Below are positions 16,722 through 25,535 of a stretch of 64,000 nt of DNA, in pieces (within the stretch, counting starts at the first letter, position 1; every line of letters starts with the position of its first letter). The stretch comes from Chloroflexota bacterium (GTDB taxonomy: Bacteria > Chloroflexota > Anaerolineae > Anaerolineales > Villigracilaceae): NCBI GenBank assembly GCA_016235425.1, contig JACRLC010000069.1, positions 1 through 64,000 of the forward strand, written 5' to 3'. The notes under the pieces are model-generated. The model saw nothing but the letters and a program-made list of their open reading frames with translations, did not search any database and was not told the DNA's origin. Position numbers and translations under genes: made by a program.

Positions 16722-17144
16722 ATGAAAAGGATTCTTTTGCTCGTTTTTGTGTTCACCCTGCTGCTCTCGGCCTGTTCGGGGAGAAAGCCCGCGGAGGTTG
16801 GCGCAGATGCACCATCGGATAACGTCCCTGATATCGTTGGAGAATACGCCGTCAACGGTTTTGACCCGATGGATCAGGAATACGGCGGAAGGCTTTCGAT
16901 CACAGAGGGTGAAAACCCCGGGGAGTACAAACTGCAATGGATTGTCACCGGCGGCATTCAGGAGGGAGTTGGCATCCTCGAAGGCAACAAACTGACTATC
17001 ACGTGGAAAACACTCGCCGGTTCAAATGAAACCGCAACCGGCACAGCGGTTTACACGGTCACGGTCAATGGTGAGTTGTACGGCACGCGCATGGTTGATG
17101 GCGGTGGAGGCGAAGGCACTGAAACTGCCTACCCGAATCAATAA
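16722..17144 (+). CDS. small lipoprotein, function unknown
   Basis: 140 aa from ATG 16722, which has AGAGGAA eight bases upstream. Signal peptide with lipobox LLSAC (Cys18). The mature part is a repeated beta-type pattern (GEYAVNGFDPMDQEYGGRLSIT, GVGILEGNKLTITW) like a small beta-barrel or sandwich seen in secreted proteins. It is divergent from the SQR-like gene across the conserved element, which hints at a linked role. Confidence 0.7.
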   Translation: MKRILLLVFVFTLLLSACSGRKPAEVGADAPSDNVPDIVGEYAVNGFDPMDQEYGGRLSITEGENPGEYKLQWIVTGGIQEGVGILEGNKLTITWKTLAGSNETATGTAVYTVTVNGELYGTRMVDGGGGEGTETAYPNQ

Positions 17145-17148
17145 AATT

Positions 17149-17205
17149 GGAGTCGAAAGTCTCCAGACTTTCAATACAGTCCAAAATCGGGGGATTTTGG
17201 AGTCC
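17149..17205. repeat. double-hairpin GGAGT repeat
   Basis: Two 8-bp hairpins, GAAAGTCT-CC-AGACTTTC (17155-17172) and CCAAAATC-GGGG-GATTTTGG (17181-17200), flanked by GGAGTC and AGTCC. Related to the three-way-junction elements at 28591-28641 and 43677-43721. Confidence 0.55.
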
Positions 17206-17222
17206 AATGCGAAATAAAAATC

Positions 17223-17260
17223 AAGAACGAGAGAAGAATGATGTCTCTCTCGTTCTTTTT
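17223..17260. terminator. bidirectional terminator
   Basis: 12-bp stem AAGAACGAGAGA/TCTCTCGTTCTT (17223-17234, 17246-17257) with T-run on the plus and A-run on the minus side, between the convergent lipoprotein and cytochrome b genes. Confidence 0.85.
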
Positions 17261-17279
17261 GTTGCAAATCAGGGATTGA

Positions 17280-19628
17280 TTATTTCAACGTGAGCAGGAA
17301 TGCCACCAGATCGTCAATCTGTTCATCGGTGAGGATGTCGCCGAGATTTTGAACCATCTGTCCCTTTGGGAAGCCTTCGACGACATACGCGTTTGGTTCG
17401 AGGATGGACTGGCGAATGTATTCCTCCGCTGTCATGCCAGGGACGCGCGTTGCGGCGCGCGTGGCAATGCCGTCAAACGATGGGCCGACGATGATGACGC
17501 CTGGTTCCAGCGAGTGGCAAATGCGGCAGGCGGCGTTTGTGCCTTGTGTGGTTTCGTAATACAGTTGTTCGCCAGCCAGGGGGTTGCCCTTGATGTGCGC
17601 GTCCTTGTAGCTGAGGTTCAAAATCTGCCGCCCGGTAAGAGTGACTTCTCCATCAAAGATTACCTGACCAAAGGAAGGATCGCCGCGATCGTACATTGTA
17701 ACGACGAGGTGGTGTTCGCCGACAGGTACGCGTACTTGCTCAAAGATCAACGCGGCGCGCCCCAGCCCTTCGCCGGTCATTGGGTAGGTTCCATCAATCA
17801 GGGTCTTTGAATCAACTTCCAGCGTGAGGCGTGTCGGATGGTCAAGACCAGGTTCGGGGGCGGTTTGCATCGTCCCGTTTGGGGAAAGCGGAATGTCCTT
17901 AAGCGGGAATCCGCTATGGTGGGTCATGTGAATCGCGACGATGGCTGAGTCCGCAGTGAAGGGTTGAAGGGGACGGTCGCTCAGCCAGAGTTGTCCCGCA
18001 AACAGGGCGGCCAATAGAATGAGCAGGGGAATGATGAAGCGCAGGTGTTTTGCGTTTGGCGTGAATTTATATGACGTGGCTTCGTTCTGCGATTTGAAGG
18101 CGCGCTTGAAATCGGTGGGGTCGAGCCAATCCATACGGACTGATGGTGCAAAGTTGGGCTTGAGTTTGGGGAAGCGCTCGCCGCTGAGACGTCCCTGCAT
18201 CCACACGTTGCCTTCGCGGTTGGCGCAGTCTTCCGCGGGACAGCCGATGAACTGCACCACTTTCGCACCGTTCTCGATGGCTTGCGCGGTGAGTCTCGGA
18301 TTCGCCATGGCGATGCAGGTAAGCGGAACGACGAATGTGTCTTCGCTGTTGAATTGATCGCGCGCGCCGTGAAGCGCGTGGCGTTCGCAGGTGAAGACGA
18401 CTCTGACGTTATTGTTTTTAGAAACTTGCGCGAGGGTGGTTTGCCAAAGCGGGTCGAGCGGGATATCGCCGAAGGTGAGCGCGTTTTCGGGGCAACTGCC
18501 AATGCACACGCCGCAAGCCACGCAAAGTTTTGGATCAATTGTCGCTTCCCATTTTGCGCGCGCGCCATCGGTGCGCGGGGTCATTTTGACGGCAGTGTAT
18601 GGGCAATCGCGTTCGCAGAGAGTACAACCATCGCAGAGACTCAAATCCACTTTGACGGGTTCGATTTTTTTGCGCGGCAGAATCCATGGCAGAAGTGTGA
18701 CGAGACCAACCGCGAGAAGTACGCCGCTCCAGAAAAGCGCAGTGGGGCCGCGCAGTGCCGCAGGCAAGTAAAATAGATAGAATAAATCAATGGAGGATTG
18801 CTCGGGCAATTGCGTGGGGTTGACCGGAGGCAACATGCCCAGGGGAAATAAAATGGCTGCAATGCCGAGAAGTGCAAAGGTGATGATCATCCAGTAGCGC
18901 GGCGGGAGCCATTTGGCGCGGCTCATGCGTTTGAGATGCCACCACAGAAAGAGTCCGACCAGCGCGGACAAGCCAACGTGCAAAAGGATCACAGTGAACA
19001 TGAAAGCCCACCCCGAACTGGCCGCGTCGCTCACCATGAATTTGACGATGAACTCTTCGCCTTTTTGAAAATCACCGAATAAACTGAATAAGGTTTGATT
19101 CAAAATTTGGGCGCGGTTATCCCAGATGAGCCAGTAACCTGTCACGCCGATGAACCACACGACGAAGGCCATGCCGACGCCCGTTGTCCATGCCAGCCAG
19201 CGCGGACCGCGGAAGCGATCCTGGAAGAAGGTGCGCCATCCGTGCAGGAGCGCAAAGATGACGGCGGCGTCGGAGGCGTAACGATGCAGGGCGCGGATGA
19301 ATCGCCCGATCAGGTTCACTTCGATCCTCGAGACCGCTTCATACGAAAGCGTGAAGCCGAAGGGATAAAACATGGTGAGATACAAACCCGTGAACAGGAT
19401 TACGAATAAAAGGAAGATCGTGATCGTGCCTGTGTGATACAACGGGTTGAAGCGCGCGTCACCGACGATCCTGTCGACCGGTTTTTCGGCGAGGAGCGAG
19501 ATGCGCTCCAGGATATTCAACACGCGGCGTACGGGATTATTCAGGCGCGCGCGCCAGTCCACACTGGGGTTGTGCGCGTTCAAGTCATCAATCAGGTTGT
19601 GTTTTGGTTTAACAGTATTGTTCGTCAT
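17280..19628 (-). CDS. cytochrome b / 2[4Fe-4S] / MvhD / cytochrome c fusion
   Basis: 782 aa in four parts. (1) Residues 60-315: bc1/b6-type cytochrome b N-half with bis-His pairs H115/H129 and H217/H231. (2) Residues 328-382: two [4Fe-4S] motifs, CDGCTLCERDCP and CVACGVCIGSCP. (3) Residues 408-482: MvhD-like domain (hydrogenase/heterodisulfide reductase delta) with Cys414, 438, 463, 468. (4) A membrane anchor at 530-550 and an outer C-terminal cytochrome c with CRICH (701-705) and likely Met758 ligand. It probably moves electrons between a quinone or ferredoxin pool and the adjacent ba3 oxidase. It lies 216 bp downstream of coxA, probably in the same operon. Direction of electron flow is unknown. 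Confidence 0.85.
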   Translation of the reverse strand: MTNNTVKPKHNLIDDLNAHNPSVDWRARLNNPVRRVLNILERISLLAEKPVDRIVGDARFNPLYHTGTITIFLLFVILFTGLYLTMFYPFGFTLSYEAVSRIEVNLIGRFIRALHRYASDAAVIFALLHGWRTFFQDRFRGPRWLAWTTGVGMAFVVWFIGVTGYWLIWDNRAQILNQTLFSLFGDFQKGEEFIVKFMVSDAASSGWAFMFTVILLHVGLSALVGLFLWWHLKRMSRAKWLPPRYWMIITFALLGIAAILFPLGMLPPVNPTQLPEQSSIDLFYLFYLPAALRGPTALFWSGVLLAVGLVTLLPWILPRKKIEPVKVDLSLCDGCTLCERDCPYTAVKMTPRTDGARAKWEATIDPKLCVACGVCIGSCPENALTFGDIPLDPLWQTTLAQVSKNNNVRVVFTCERHALHGARDQFNSEDTFVVPLTCIAMANPRLTAQAIENGAKVVQFIGCPAEDCANREGNVWMQGRLSGERFPKLKPNFAPSVRMDWLDPTDFKRAFKSQNEATSYKFTPNAKHLRFIIPLLILLAALFAGQLWLSDRPLQPFTADSAIVAIHMTHHSGFPLKDIPLSPNGTMQTAPEPGLDHPTRLTLEVDSKTLIDGTYPMTGEGLGRAALIFEQVRVPVGEHHLVVTMYDRGDPSFGQVIFDGEVTLTGRQILNLSYKDAHIKGNPLAGEQLYYETTQGTNAACRICHSLEPGVIIVGPSFDGIATRAATRVPGMTAEEYIRQSILEPNAYVVEGFPKGQMVQNLGDILTDEQIDDLVAFLLTLK

Positions 19629-19641
19629 ATCTGCCTGAAAC

Positions 19642-19660
19642 GATGCAGTACAACTGCATC
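19642..19660. repeat. hairpin before the cytochrome b fusion start
   Basis: GATGCAGT/ACTGCATC arms around ACA, 14 bases before the ATG at 19628; it could cover or expose the ribosome-binding region. Confidence 0.45.
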
Positions 19661-19674
19661 AACAATACAAGAAA

Positions 19675-19716
19675 ATTGCGTATTGCGCTCCCCGATTTCG
19701 GAACGCAATACGCAAT
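19675..19716. repeat. 13-bp inverted repeat, coxA downstream
   Basis: ATTGCGTATTGCG (19675-19687) and CGCAATACGCAAT (19704-19716), loop 16 nt. No T-run. Confidence 0.6.
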
Positions 19717-19736
19717 ATGTTTGGTTCAAATGCAAG

Positions 19737-19827
19737 CCCTAAAGGTTTTTTCTGGATAACCGGACAAATCGTTTATGCAAGCTTCTTGCATTATGTGCTT
19801 GTCCGATGGCAAAAGAAACCTTTAGGG
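19737..19827. repeat. nested triple inverted repeat downstream of coxA
   Basis: Outer arms CCCTAAAGGTTT/AAACCTTTAGGG (19737-19748, 19816-19827), middle CGGACAA/TTGTCCG (19761-19767, 19799-19805), inner TGCAAG/CTTGCA (19776-19781, 19785-19790). It would fold into one long hairpin right after the coxA stop; likely an mRNA processing or termination structure or a mobile palindrome. Confidence 0.65.
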
Positions 19828-19844
19828 TTTTGGGAAGCCGCGGT

Positions 19845-21497
19845 CTACCAAACGCGGAAGCCGGGCGAGGTGAGGGCGATGTTCTTGATCAGATCAAACA
19901 GCATCGGTCCGTAAGCAAGAACGATGAGGGCCAGCGTGGCGACAACCCAGGGAGTCCAGCGGTCGAGCCAGGCGGGACCGAGGGCGGGATCCTGCAGCGC
20001 TTCAGCCACCGGCACCTCGACCTTTTCCGTTGCGGGTTGCTTGCTCCAGAACGTGGCGGCCACAACGGTCAGATAGATGGCACCGCTGACGAAGAGGATG
20101 GCACCGCCGATACCAACCTGGAAGAGGCGGCTATTCCACTCAGCGGGGATATAGGGAGCCAGGTTCAAGGGTGTGCGGCGGGGAGCGCCGAGCAGACCGA
20201 GGATGTGCATCGAGTTGGAGAAGATGATCATGCCCACGAACCACAGCCAGGCCTGTGCGACAGCCCATTTGGGTTGCCACAGTTTCTTGCCGGTGAGGTA
20301 CGGGATGAGCCAGTAGGAGATGCCGATGAAAGTCAGCGTGACGCCTGTACCCACGGTCAAGTGGAAGTGGCCGGGTACAAAGGCCGTGTTGTGGAGGACA
20401 AGGTTGACGTTGTAGGAAGCGTTTGCCAAACCGCCGATGCCGCCGAAGAAGAACAACAGACCGGCGAGCAATTGTGCGGCCACCGATGGATTGCTCCATG
20501 GCAAGGCGCGCATCCAGCCAAACATGCCCTTGCCGCCGTTTTGACGAGCGCCATATTCGAGCGAGGCAACGACGGTAAACGCGGTCAGCATGGAGGGGAA
20601 GAAGACCGAGAAGGTCAGCATCGCGTGGATGAACTTCCAGGCCGGGGGAACGCCGGGGTCAACGTACTGGTGATGGAAGCCCAGCGGCACGGAGAGGATC
20701 AGGAAGAGCCAGAAGGCGAAGCGGGCAAGTGAATCGCTGAACATTTTGCCGCCGACCTGCTTGGGAAGCATGGCGTACCACGAAATGTATGCGGGCAGAA
20801 GCCAGAAGTAGACCAGCGGGTGCCCGGTGAACCAGAAATAGGTGCGGGAGAGTTGCGGGTCCACACCGGGGAGCAGGCCAAGCGACCAGGGGATGAGCAT
20901 GGTGAGCATGTCCACTGCGATGCCGATCGTAGCGATCTGCCAGAGAAGCATTGTGATGATACTGCCGAAGGCAATGAACGGTGTGCGGACGCCGGGGTTT
21001 TCCTTGCGCCATGCGGCGTATGTGTAGAAGAAGCCCCATCCTTCCACCCAACTGCCTACCACAACGAGCGTGAGTCCCACGTAGAAGGCCCAGTTCGCTT
21101 TCATGGGCGGGTAGAACGTGAAGAGCACGGTCGCTTCGTTCAAAAGGATCGGGATCGCTGCGAGGACCAAACCCACGACCATGAGCAGGAAGCCGATGAG
21201 GTTGAGGGTGGGGTACTTGAGTGGGCGTTTGAAGCCATAAATTACGGTGAAGGTGAGAAAGCCGGTGATGAAGAAGGTTGTCCACACCAGGGCGTTCAAA
21301 ACACCATGAAGGGTGAGTCCCTGATAATAGGATTTGATAAGCGGATTCAGATATTTGTAGAGATCCCAACCAGCGTGTTCAAAGGCTTGCAAGGGGCCAA
21401 AGAGACTGCCGATCGCCAGGGCGATGATCGCAACAGCCAGATGCCAGCCGATAAAATTCTTGTCTTTTGGGGTGATTTCGTATGCTTGTGTTGACAT
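19845..21497 (-). CDS. coxA: ba3-type cytochrome c oxidase subunit I
   Basis: Catalytic subunit of a B-family heme-copper oxidase: reduces O2 to water and pumps protons. 550 aa, about 13 membrane segments. Ligands: low-spin heme His64 and His379, CuB His226 (with cross-link Tyr230 in GHPLVYFW), His275, His276, and heme a3 His377 (VPGHFH). The A-family D-channel motif is absent, as in B-family enzymes. ATG at 21497 is preferred for GGAG nine bases upstream. It follows subunit II by 16 bp. Confidence 0.93.
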   Translation of the reverse strand: MSTQAYEITPKDKNFIGWHLAVAIIALAIGSLFGPLQAFEHAGWDLYKYLNPLIKSYYQGLTLHGVLNALVWTTFFITGFLTFTVIYGFKRPLKYPTLNLIGFLLMVVGLVLAAIPILLNEATVLFTFYPPMKANWAFYVGLTLVVVGSWVEGWGFFYTYAAWRKENPGVRTPFIAFGSIITMLLWQIATIGIAVDMLTMLIPWSLGLLPGVDPQLSRTYFWFTGHPLVYFWLLPAYISWYAMLPKQVGGKMFSDSLARFAFWLFLILSVPLGFHHQYVDPGVPPAWKFIHAMLTFSVFFPSMLTAFTVVASLEYGARQNGGKGMFGWMRALPWSNPSVAAQLLAGLLFFFGGIGGLANASYNVNLVLHNTAFVPGHFHLTVGTGVTLTFIGISYWLIPYLTGKKLWQPKWAVAQAWLWFVGMIIFSNSMHILGLLGAPRRTPLNLAPYIPAEWNSRLFQVGIGGAILFVSGAIYLTVVAATFWSKQPATEKVEVPVAEALQDPALGPAWLDRWTPWVVATLALIVLAYGPMLFDLIKNIALTSPGFRVW

Positions 21498-21512
21498 GGT
21501 ATCTCCTGCCAC

Positions 21513-22010
21513 TTATGGGCTAACAACGATCTTGCCAGCCATGGCGGCATGCGCGGCGCCGCAGTACTCGGTGCAGATGAAGTTATAGGTACCGGCTTTT
21601 GTAAACTTGACGGTCAATTTTGAAACCTGACCGGGAACAACCTGGAAGTTGACATTGGTATCCTGGATCTTAAAGCCGTGCTGGACATCCATGCTTGTGA
21701 CATAGAAGGTGACGCTCGCTCCGGCAGGTATGCTGATCTCGGCGGGCAGGTATTGCCAGGTCTTGGCAAGGATATAAACATCGTACTTCTCACCGGCTAC
21801 GACTTCGCGAATTCCGGGATTTGACCATGGGCTGTTCGGATCTGATGCAACCGTTCTGGGGTCGACGCGTTGTTCGGGCGCAGGGACCTGGATACCCATG
21901 CCAAAGGCCGCAATACTTACTGCGGTGGCAAACAGCACCAGGAGGATGGCGCTTGCAACCATCCAATTTCTTTCGTATCGATCAACGTGCATTTTTTCTT
22001 GTGCGCTCAT
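21513..22010 (-). CDS. coxB: ba3-type cytochrome c oxidase subunit II (CuA)
   Basis: 165 aa. One N-terminal membrane helix (residues 16-40) and an outer cupredoxin domain with the CuA set His111, Cys146, Cys150, His154, Met157 (CTEYCGAAHAAM). It accepts electrons from cytochrome c, plausibly the cytochrome c domain of the fusion encoded downstream. Its ATG at 22010 overlaps the subunit IIa stop as ATGA, which fixes the start; 15 further upstream codons belong to the other frame. Confidence 0.93.
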   Translation of the reverse strand: MSAQEKMHVDRYERNWMVASAILLVLFATAVSIAAFGMGIQVPAPEQRVDPRTVASDPNSPWSNPGIREVVAGEKYDVYILAKTWQYLPAEISIPAGASVTFYVTSMDVQHGFKIQDTNVNFQVVPGQVSKLTVKFTKAGTYNFICTEYCGAAHAAMAGKIVVSP

Positions 22011-22141
22011 ACTGTGCCTCCGCGTCCTAACAGGATCAGGTAGATCGATCCCCAAAGAACGACGAGCGTGATCACAAAAATGACCAGGATCGCGACCGTT
22101 CCTTGCGGGCGAAATTCGTCATTACTGTTCTTTTTCGCCAT
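22007..22141 (-). CDS. ba3 oxidase subunit IIa-like small membrane protein
   Basis: 44 aa. Short polar N-terminus (MAKKNSNDEFRPQG) and one hydrophobic helix ending LILLGRGG, matching the size and plan of subunit IIa of Thermus ba3 oxidase, which supplies a helix that subunit II lacks. GAGGAGATAAAAA precedes the ATG. It ends in ATGA shared with coxB, so the two are translationally coupled. First gene of the oxidase operon. Confidence 0.75.
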   Translation of the reverse strand: MAKKNSNDEFRPQGTVAILVIFVITLVVLWGSIYLILLGRGGTV

Positions 22142-22547
22142 TTTTTATCTCCTCGTTTAATTTTTTCGAGCTGGATTGTCGTTCGACCGGGTTGCAGTGT
22201 AGATCGGGTTTTTGCTTTCAAGTCGACGACTCAGCCGCATTTACGGCTCCTGCGTGCAGGCGCAGGATGTTATTCACGTGCGCGTTCTCCTCTTTGTTAG
22301 TGCGGATGCACCTCCTGAAATCAGCCTTGCGGCGTTTGGGTGATGCGCTTGAATTGAATAATTTGACGGCCACAATACGATGAGAAATTTTCTGCCGAAA
22401 AAGAGAAAGCCGTCTGAAAATGATAAGCGCATCATGGATAAACCAGTCACTGTGTGACCGGCTAAGCCATCATTATTTGGTCTTGCCTGTTAATCTGCCT
22501 GTGTGATACCGATAAAAGGGAAACGGATTGTGTGCAATACCCGCTTG
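22142..22547. other. intergenic region between sco and the oxidase operon
   Basis: 406 bp without a convincing gene. It holds tandem hairpins AGCCG/CGGCT and TCCTGCG/CGCAGGA at about 22230-22266 that would lie in the oxidase leader, and a short hairpin GTCAC-TGT-GTGAC near 22450. A 25-codon plus-strand frame at about 22380 lacks support. Confidence 0.5.
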
Positions 22548-23141
22548 TTATCTCAACATGTATTTCAAATCTTCCGTAATCTCGTCCACTGTCACGCCAA
22601 AAGGAAGGACCAATTTCAGGTAGCCCTTTTGATCCACCACGATCAAGGTTGCCGTATGATCCACCAGATAGCCGGTGGCTTCGGTGCCGGGGTGTTTCTG
22701 ATAAAAGATGCCGTAAAGCGCGGCGATTTCCGCCAGTTTTTCCGGCTCGCCGGTGACGCCAATAAAGGATGGATGAAAATGGGTCACGTATTCGGCCAGT
22801 TTATCCGGCGTGTCACGTTCCGGGTCCACCGAGATCATGATCAACTGTACTTTGTCGGCTTTATTGCCCAGGGAACGCAATGCCTGTCCCACATTTGCCA
22901 GCGTGGCCGGACAGATATCCGGGCAGAAGGTGTAGCCGAAGTAGAGCAACACCAGTTTTCCTTGATAGTCGCTAAGGGATATGGATTTGCCGCCGGCCGC
23001 ATTGAGCGTGAAATCGTATGCCAGTTCCGGCGATTGAATGACGGTTCCATGAAATGTGTGCGGACGGAACCACATGAATCCCCCGAACAGTCCTGCCAAA
23101 AAAACGAGTGTGCCTGTCACATAGAAAAGTTTGTTTTTCAT
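22548..23141 (-). CDS. Sco1/SenC family copper chaperone
   Basis: Delivers copper to the CuA site of cytochrome oxidase, or acts as its thiol reductase. 197 aa: N-terminal membrane anchor (about 5-25) and an outward thioredoxin fold with Cys73 and Cys77 (CPDIC) and His162 (LVDHTATL), the full Sco copper set. ATG at 23141. It follows a second Sco-like gene by 11 bp and lies on the same strand as the oxidase genes. Confidence 0.9.
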   Translation of the reverse strand: MKNKLFYVTGTLVFLAGLFGGFMWFRPHTFHGTVIQSPELAYDFTLNAAGGKSISLSDYQGKLVLLYFGYTFCPDICPATLANVGQALRSLGNKADKVQLIMISVDPERDTPDKLAEYVTHFHPSFIGVTGEPEKLAEIAALYGIFYQKHPGTEATGYLVDHTATLIVVDQKGYLKLVLPFGVTVDEITEDLKYMLR

Positions 23142-23152
23142 TTTTGCCTGAT

Positions 23153-23827
23153 TTATGGAGCGTAGCAAAGGAATACGTGCGCGGCTTCGTAAGCCAGTTT
23201 TGTAGGCCCTGCGGCATTTTGTACTTCCTGCGAAAGCACACCAAGGTGACGCAGGATGCGGTCAGCGGTGGAGATTTCGGTTTGGTAGCGATACTCGCCG
23301 CGGATGACGCCCCAGCCGTCGACAAGGATGAAGGCCGGGTCAAACGCGTAACTGCCATCCGGCTTTTGTTCATAGTACGTTTGGAAGCCTGAGCCAATGA
23401 TCGCTTTCAGCAGGCTTTCATTTGGGGTGGTGACAAATTTCCATTGTTGCGTATCTGCGCCGATGTTGCGCGCATAGGCCCGCAGGGCGGTGGGTGAATC
23501 GTGCTGGGGATCGAACGAGATGGTGACGAAGGCGGTTTTCACATTGCCAAGCTTGGTCTCACTCAGGCGTGCCTGAATTTCCTTCATGGTCTCATTGATG
23601 TGGTAGCAAGGCTCAACGCAGTTGGTATATGCAAAGGTGTAAATCACCACGTAGCCGCGCAGGTCTTCGCTGGTGAGACGCGCCCAATCCTGGTCGATCA
23701 TGTCGAACGCGGGGGCGAGACGAATGCGCGGCAGGACTTTTATAGGCTGAAAAATCTTAAAAGCAAGCGCCGAAGCGACGAGGATGATCAAAAGCCCATA
23801 GAAGCCGCGTAGCAGGTTGTTTTTCAT
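23153..23827 (-). CDS. Sco-like thioredoxin-fold protein lacking the copper histidine
   Basis: 224 aa. Membrane anchor at about 10-25, then a Sco-type fold with Cys70-x3-Cys74 (NCVEPCYH). Where Sco has VDH, this protein has FDP, so the third copper ligand is absent. The cysteine pair suggests a thiol-disulfide role such as keeping CuA cysteines or the other Sco reduced. It sits between the Rrf2 regulator and the canonical Sco, probably one transcript. Confidence 0.8.
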   Translation of the reverse strand: MKNNLLRGFYGLLIILVASALAFKIFQPIKVLPRIRLAPAFDMIDQDWARLTSEDLRGYVVIYTFAYTNCVEPCYHINETMKEIQARLSETKLGNVKTAFVTISFDPQHDSPTALRAYARNIGADTQQWKFVTTPNESLLKAIIGSGFQTYYEQKPDGSYAFDPAFILVDGWGVIRGEYRYQTEISTADRILRHLGVLSQEVQNAAGPTKLAYEAAHVFLCYAP

Positions 23828-23832
23828 GCTTG

Positions 23833-24327
23833 CTATTCCACAGGGAGATCAATTTTGTTTATACCGGAATCAGATTTCAGGGCGGTGGGATCGGGCAGGA
23901 TCAGTTCTGATTCAATGGCGAGCGCGTCGTCCACAAGCTCCTGAAAAGTTGTCCTGTCGAGTTCGTCCCGAATTGTATTTTTGAGGCGCGCCCAGCGGCG
24001 TGTCACAGGGCAACGCGTGCTGAAGGGGCAGTCTTCGGGTTTGACAACACAGTCTGAGAGGAAAATGGTGCCTTCGAAATGTTCCACTACTTGCAGGAGG
24101 GTGATCTGCGCGGGGGGATACGCCAGGGTAATGCCGCCATCGCGGCCGGCCTGCGTGAGAATAAAACCGCCGCTTGCGAGTTCAGCCACGATGCGTTGGA
24201 TCAGGGCCGGTGGGATCAGCATTTCGCGCTGAATCTCGGATGTTGGAACGCGTGTTCCCCCCGGCCTCTTTGAGAGTGATAGGATGATGCGAACGGCGTA
24301 ATCGGTCTGGCGGTTGATTTTCAGCAT
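23833..24327 (-). CDS. Rrf2-family transcription regulator with Fe-S cysteines
   Basis: 164 aa. N-terminal winged helix typical of Rrf2/IscR/NsrR (INRQTDYAVRIILSLSKRPGG) and a cysteine set C-x6-C-x5-C (CVVKPEDCPFSTRC) that would hold an Fe-S cluster sensing NO, O2 or iron status. ATG at 24327 (MLKINRQ) is preferred; an upstream ATG at 24363 lacks a ribosome-binding site. It precedes the two Sco genes by 6 bp, so it probably controls them and perhaps the oxidase. Confidence 0.85.
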   Translation of the reverse strand: MLKINRQTDYAVRIILSLSKRPGGTRVPTSEIQREMLIPPALIQRIVAELASGGFILTQAGRDGGITLAYPPAQITLLQVVEHFEGTIFLSDCVVKPEDCPFSTRCPVTRRWARLKNTIRDELDRTTFQELVDDALAIESELILPDPTALKSDSGINKIDLPVE

Positions 24328-24497
24328 GAGTTGTTCCAAACTAACATTGAGTCTATTGGTCAATATTTACTGATATTGTATGAGTTTTCCTTCACAATTC
24401 AACCTGTTATTAATCACATTCAAATGTGACAAACGTCATTCTTTCTTTTACTGAGTGTGCGATATATTTTACACAAATTGTCCGAATAAAACGGGCG

Positions 24498-24503
24498 TAT
24501 AAT
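24498..24503 (+). promoter_or_regulatory. -10 element of lgt
   Basis: TATAAT 27 bases before the lgt ATG; no good -35 at 16-18 bp. The divergent lgt/Rrf2 gap is AT-rich and contains AATGTGACAAACGTCATT (about 24424-24441), similar to words in the cydA/SQR element. Confidence 0.5.
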
Positions 24504-24530
24504 CATGCAAATTCACTTGTGAGGTATTGC

Positions 24531-25517
24531 ATGATAGACCCTGTCATTTTTTCCTTCAAGCTGTTAGGTAACATTGTGATTACCCTTCGCTGGTATGGGG
24601 TGCTGGTGATGTTGGGCGCGGTGGTGGGTGCGTGGATTGCCGAAAAGGAGATCAAACGCCGCGGCGAAAACGGCGAGACGATCTGGGACGCGCTGGTGTG
24701 GGTTTTGCCCATTGGCATTATCGGCGCACGCTTGTGGTATGTGATGAATTCGATCCTGGGCGGAAGCCGCTATTACCTCGATGACCCCATCCGAATTTTA
24801 TACATTTCCGAAGGCGGACTGCATTTCTTTGGCGGCCTGCTCTTTGGCGCGGTGACTTTGTTGATCTTCCTGCGCCGCAAGAAAATGGACACCTGGCTTT
24901 TCCTCGATGCCATCGCGCCGGTGACGTTGATTGGGCAGGCGATTGCGCGCCCGGCTAATTTCATTAACCAGGAGCTTTATGGCCAGCCGACTCAACTTCC
25001 GTGGGGCATCCCGATTGACGCCGAACACCGCATCGCTCCCTACGCGGACTTGGGCCTGTATCCCGTTGAATCAACACGTTTCCACCCGACGTTTGCCTAC
25101 GAGATGATCTGGAACTTCCTGGCAGCTTTGTTTTTGCTTTGGTACGCGCGGCAATATAAAGAGAGCGCGAAACCCGGAACGATCTTTGGCGGGTGGCTGG
25201 TGCTGGCAGGCATCGGCCGCGCGATCATCGAGTTCTTTCGCCCCGACCAACCGCTCATTCCCGGCACGATCATTACCTACTCTGCCGCTGTTTCGTTGTT
25301 GATGGCGGTCGCGGGTGCGATCATTTTGCTCGTGCGTTATGGCAGGATACATCTTGCGTTTGCAGAGGGCTGGGAAGATGAGTACCAAATCCCGGAACCT
25401 GAGAAGATGACGCGGGCGCAACGGGTAGTAGAGGTAAGCGCCGAAACCGAGGAAGAGGAAGAACTAGTCAAGCCAAAGAGACGCCCCGCGAAGAAGAGAA
25501 CTGCTTCATCCAAGTAA
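24531..25517 (+). CDS. lgt: prolipoprotein diacylglyceryl transferase
   Basis: Transfers diacylglycerol from phosphatidylglycerol to the lipobox cysteine of prolipoproteins, which are plentiful in this window. 328 aa, about seven membrane segments. Visible motifs: FKLLGNIVITLRWYGVLV start, GARLWYV, EGGLHFFGGLL, and the signature RPANFINQELYG. ATG at 24531 with GAGG upstream is preferred over a longer frame. A charged C-terminal tail (EEEEE, then Lys/Arg-rich) is an unusual extension. Confidence 0.95.
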   Translation: MIDPVIFSFKLLGNIVITLRWYGVLVMLGAVVGAWIAEKEIKRRGENGETIWDALVWVLPIGIIGARLWYVMNSILGGSRYYLDDPIRILYISEGGLHFFGGLLFGAVTLLIFLRRKKMDTWLFLDAIAPVTLIGQAIARPANFINQELYGQPTQLPWGIPIDAEHRIAPYADLGLYPVESTRFHPTFAYEMIWNFLAALFLLWYARQYKESAKPGTIFGGWLVLAGIGRAIIEFFRPDQPLIPGTIITYSAAVSLLMAVAGAIILLVRYGRIHLAFAEGWEDEYQIPEPEKMTRAQRVVEVSAETEEEEELVKPKRRPAKKRTASSK

Positions 25518-25535
25518 AACATTTTCAATGGTCTT

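Noticed and set aside
19806-20732. 308-codon plus-strand frame opposite coxA
   Set aside because: Antisense to heme-copper oxidase motifs; acidic low-complexity composition.
22378-22455. 25-codon plus-strand frame (starts MRNFLPKKRK) upstream of the oxidase operon
   Set aside because: No ribosome-binding site or conservation evidence; opposite strand to the operon leader.
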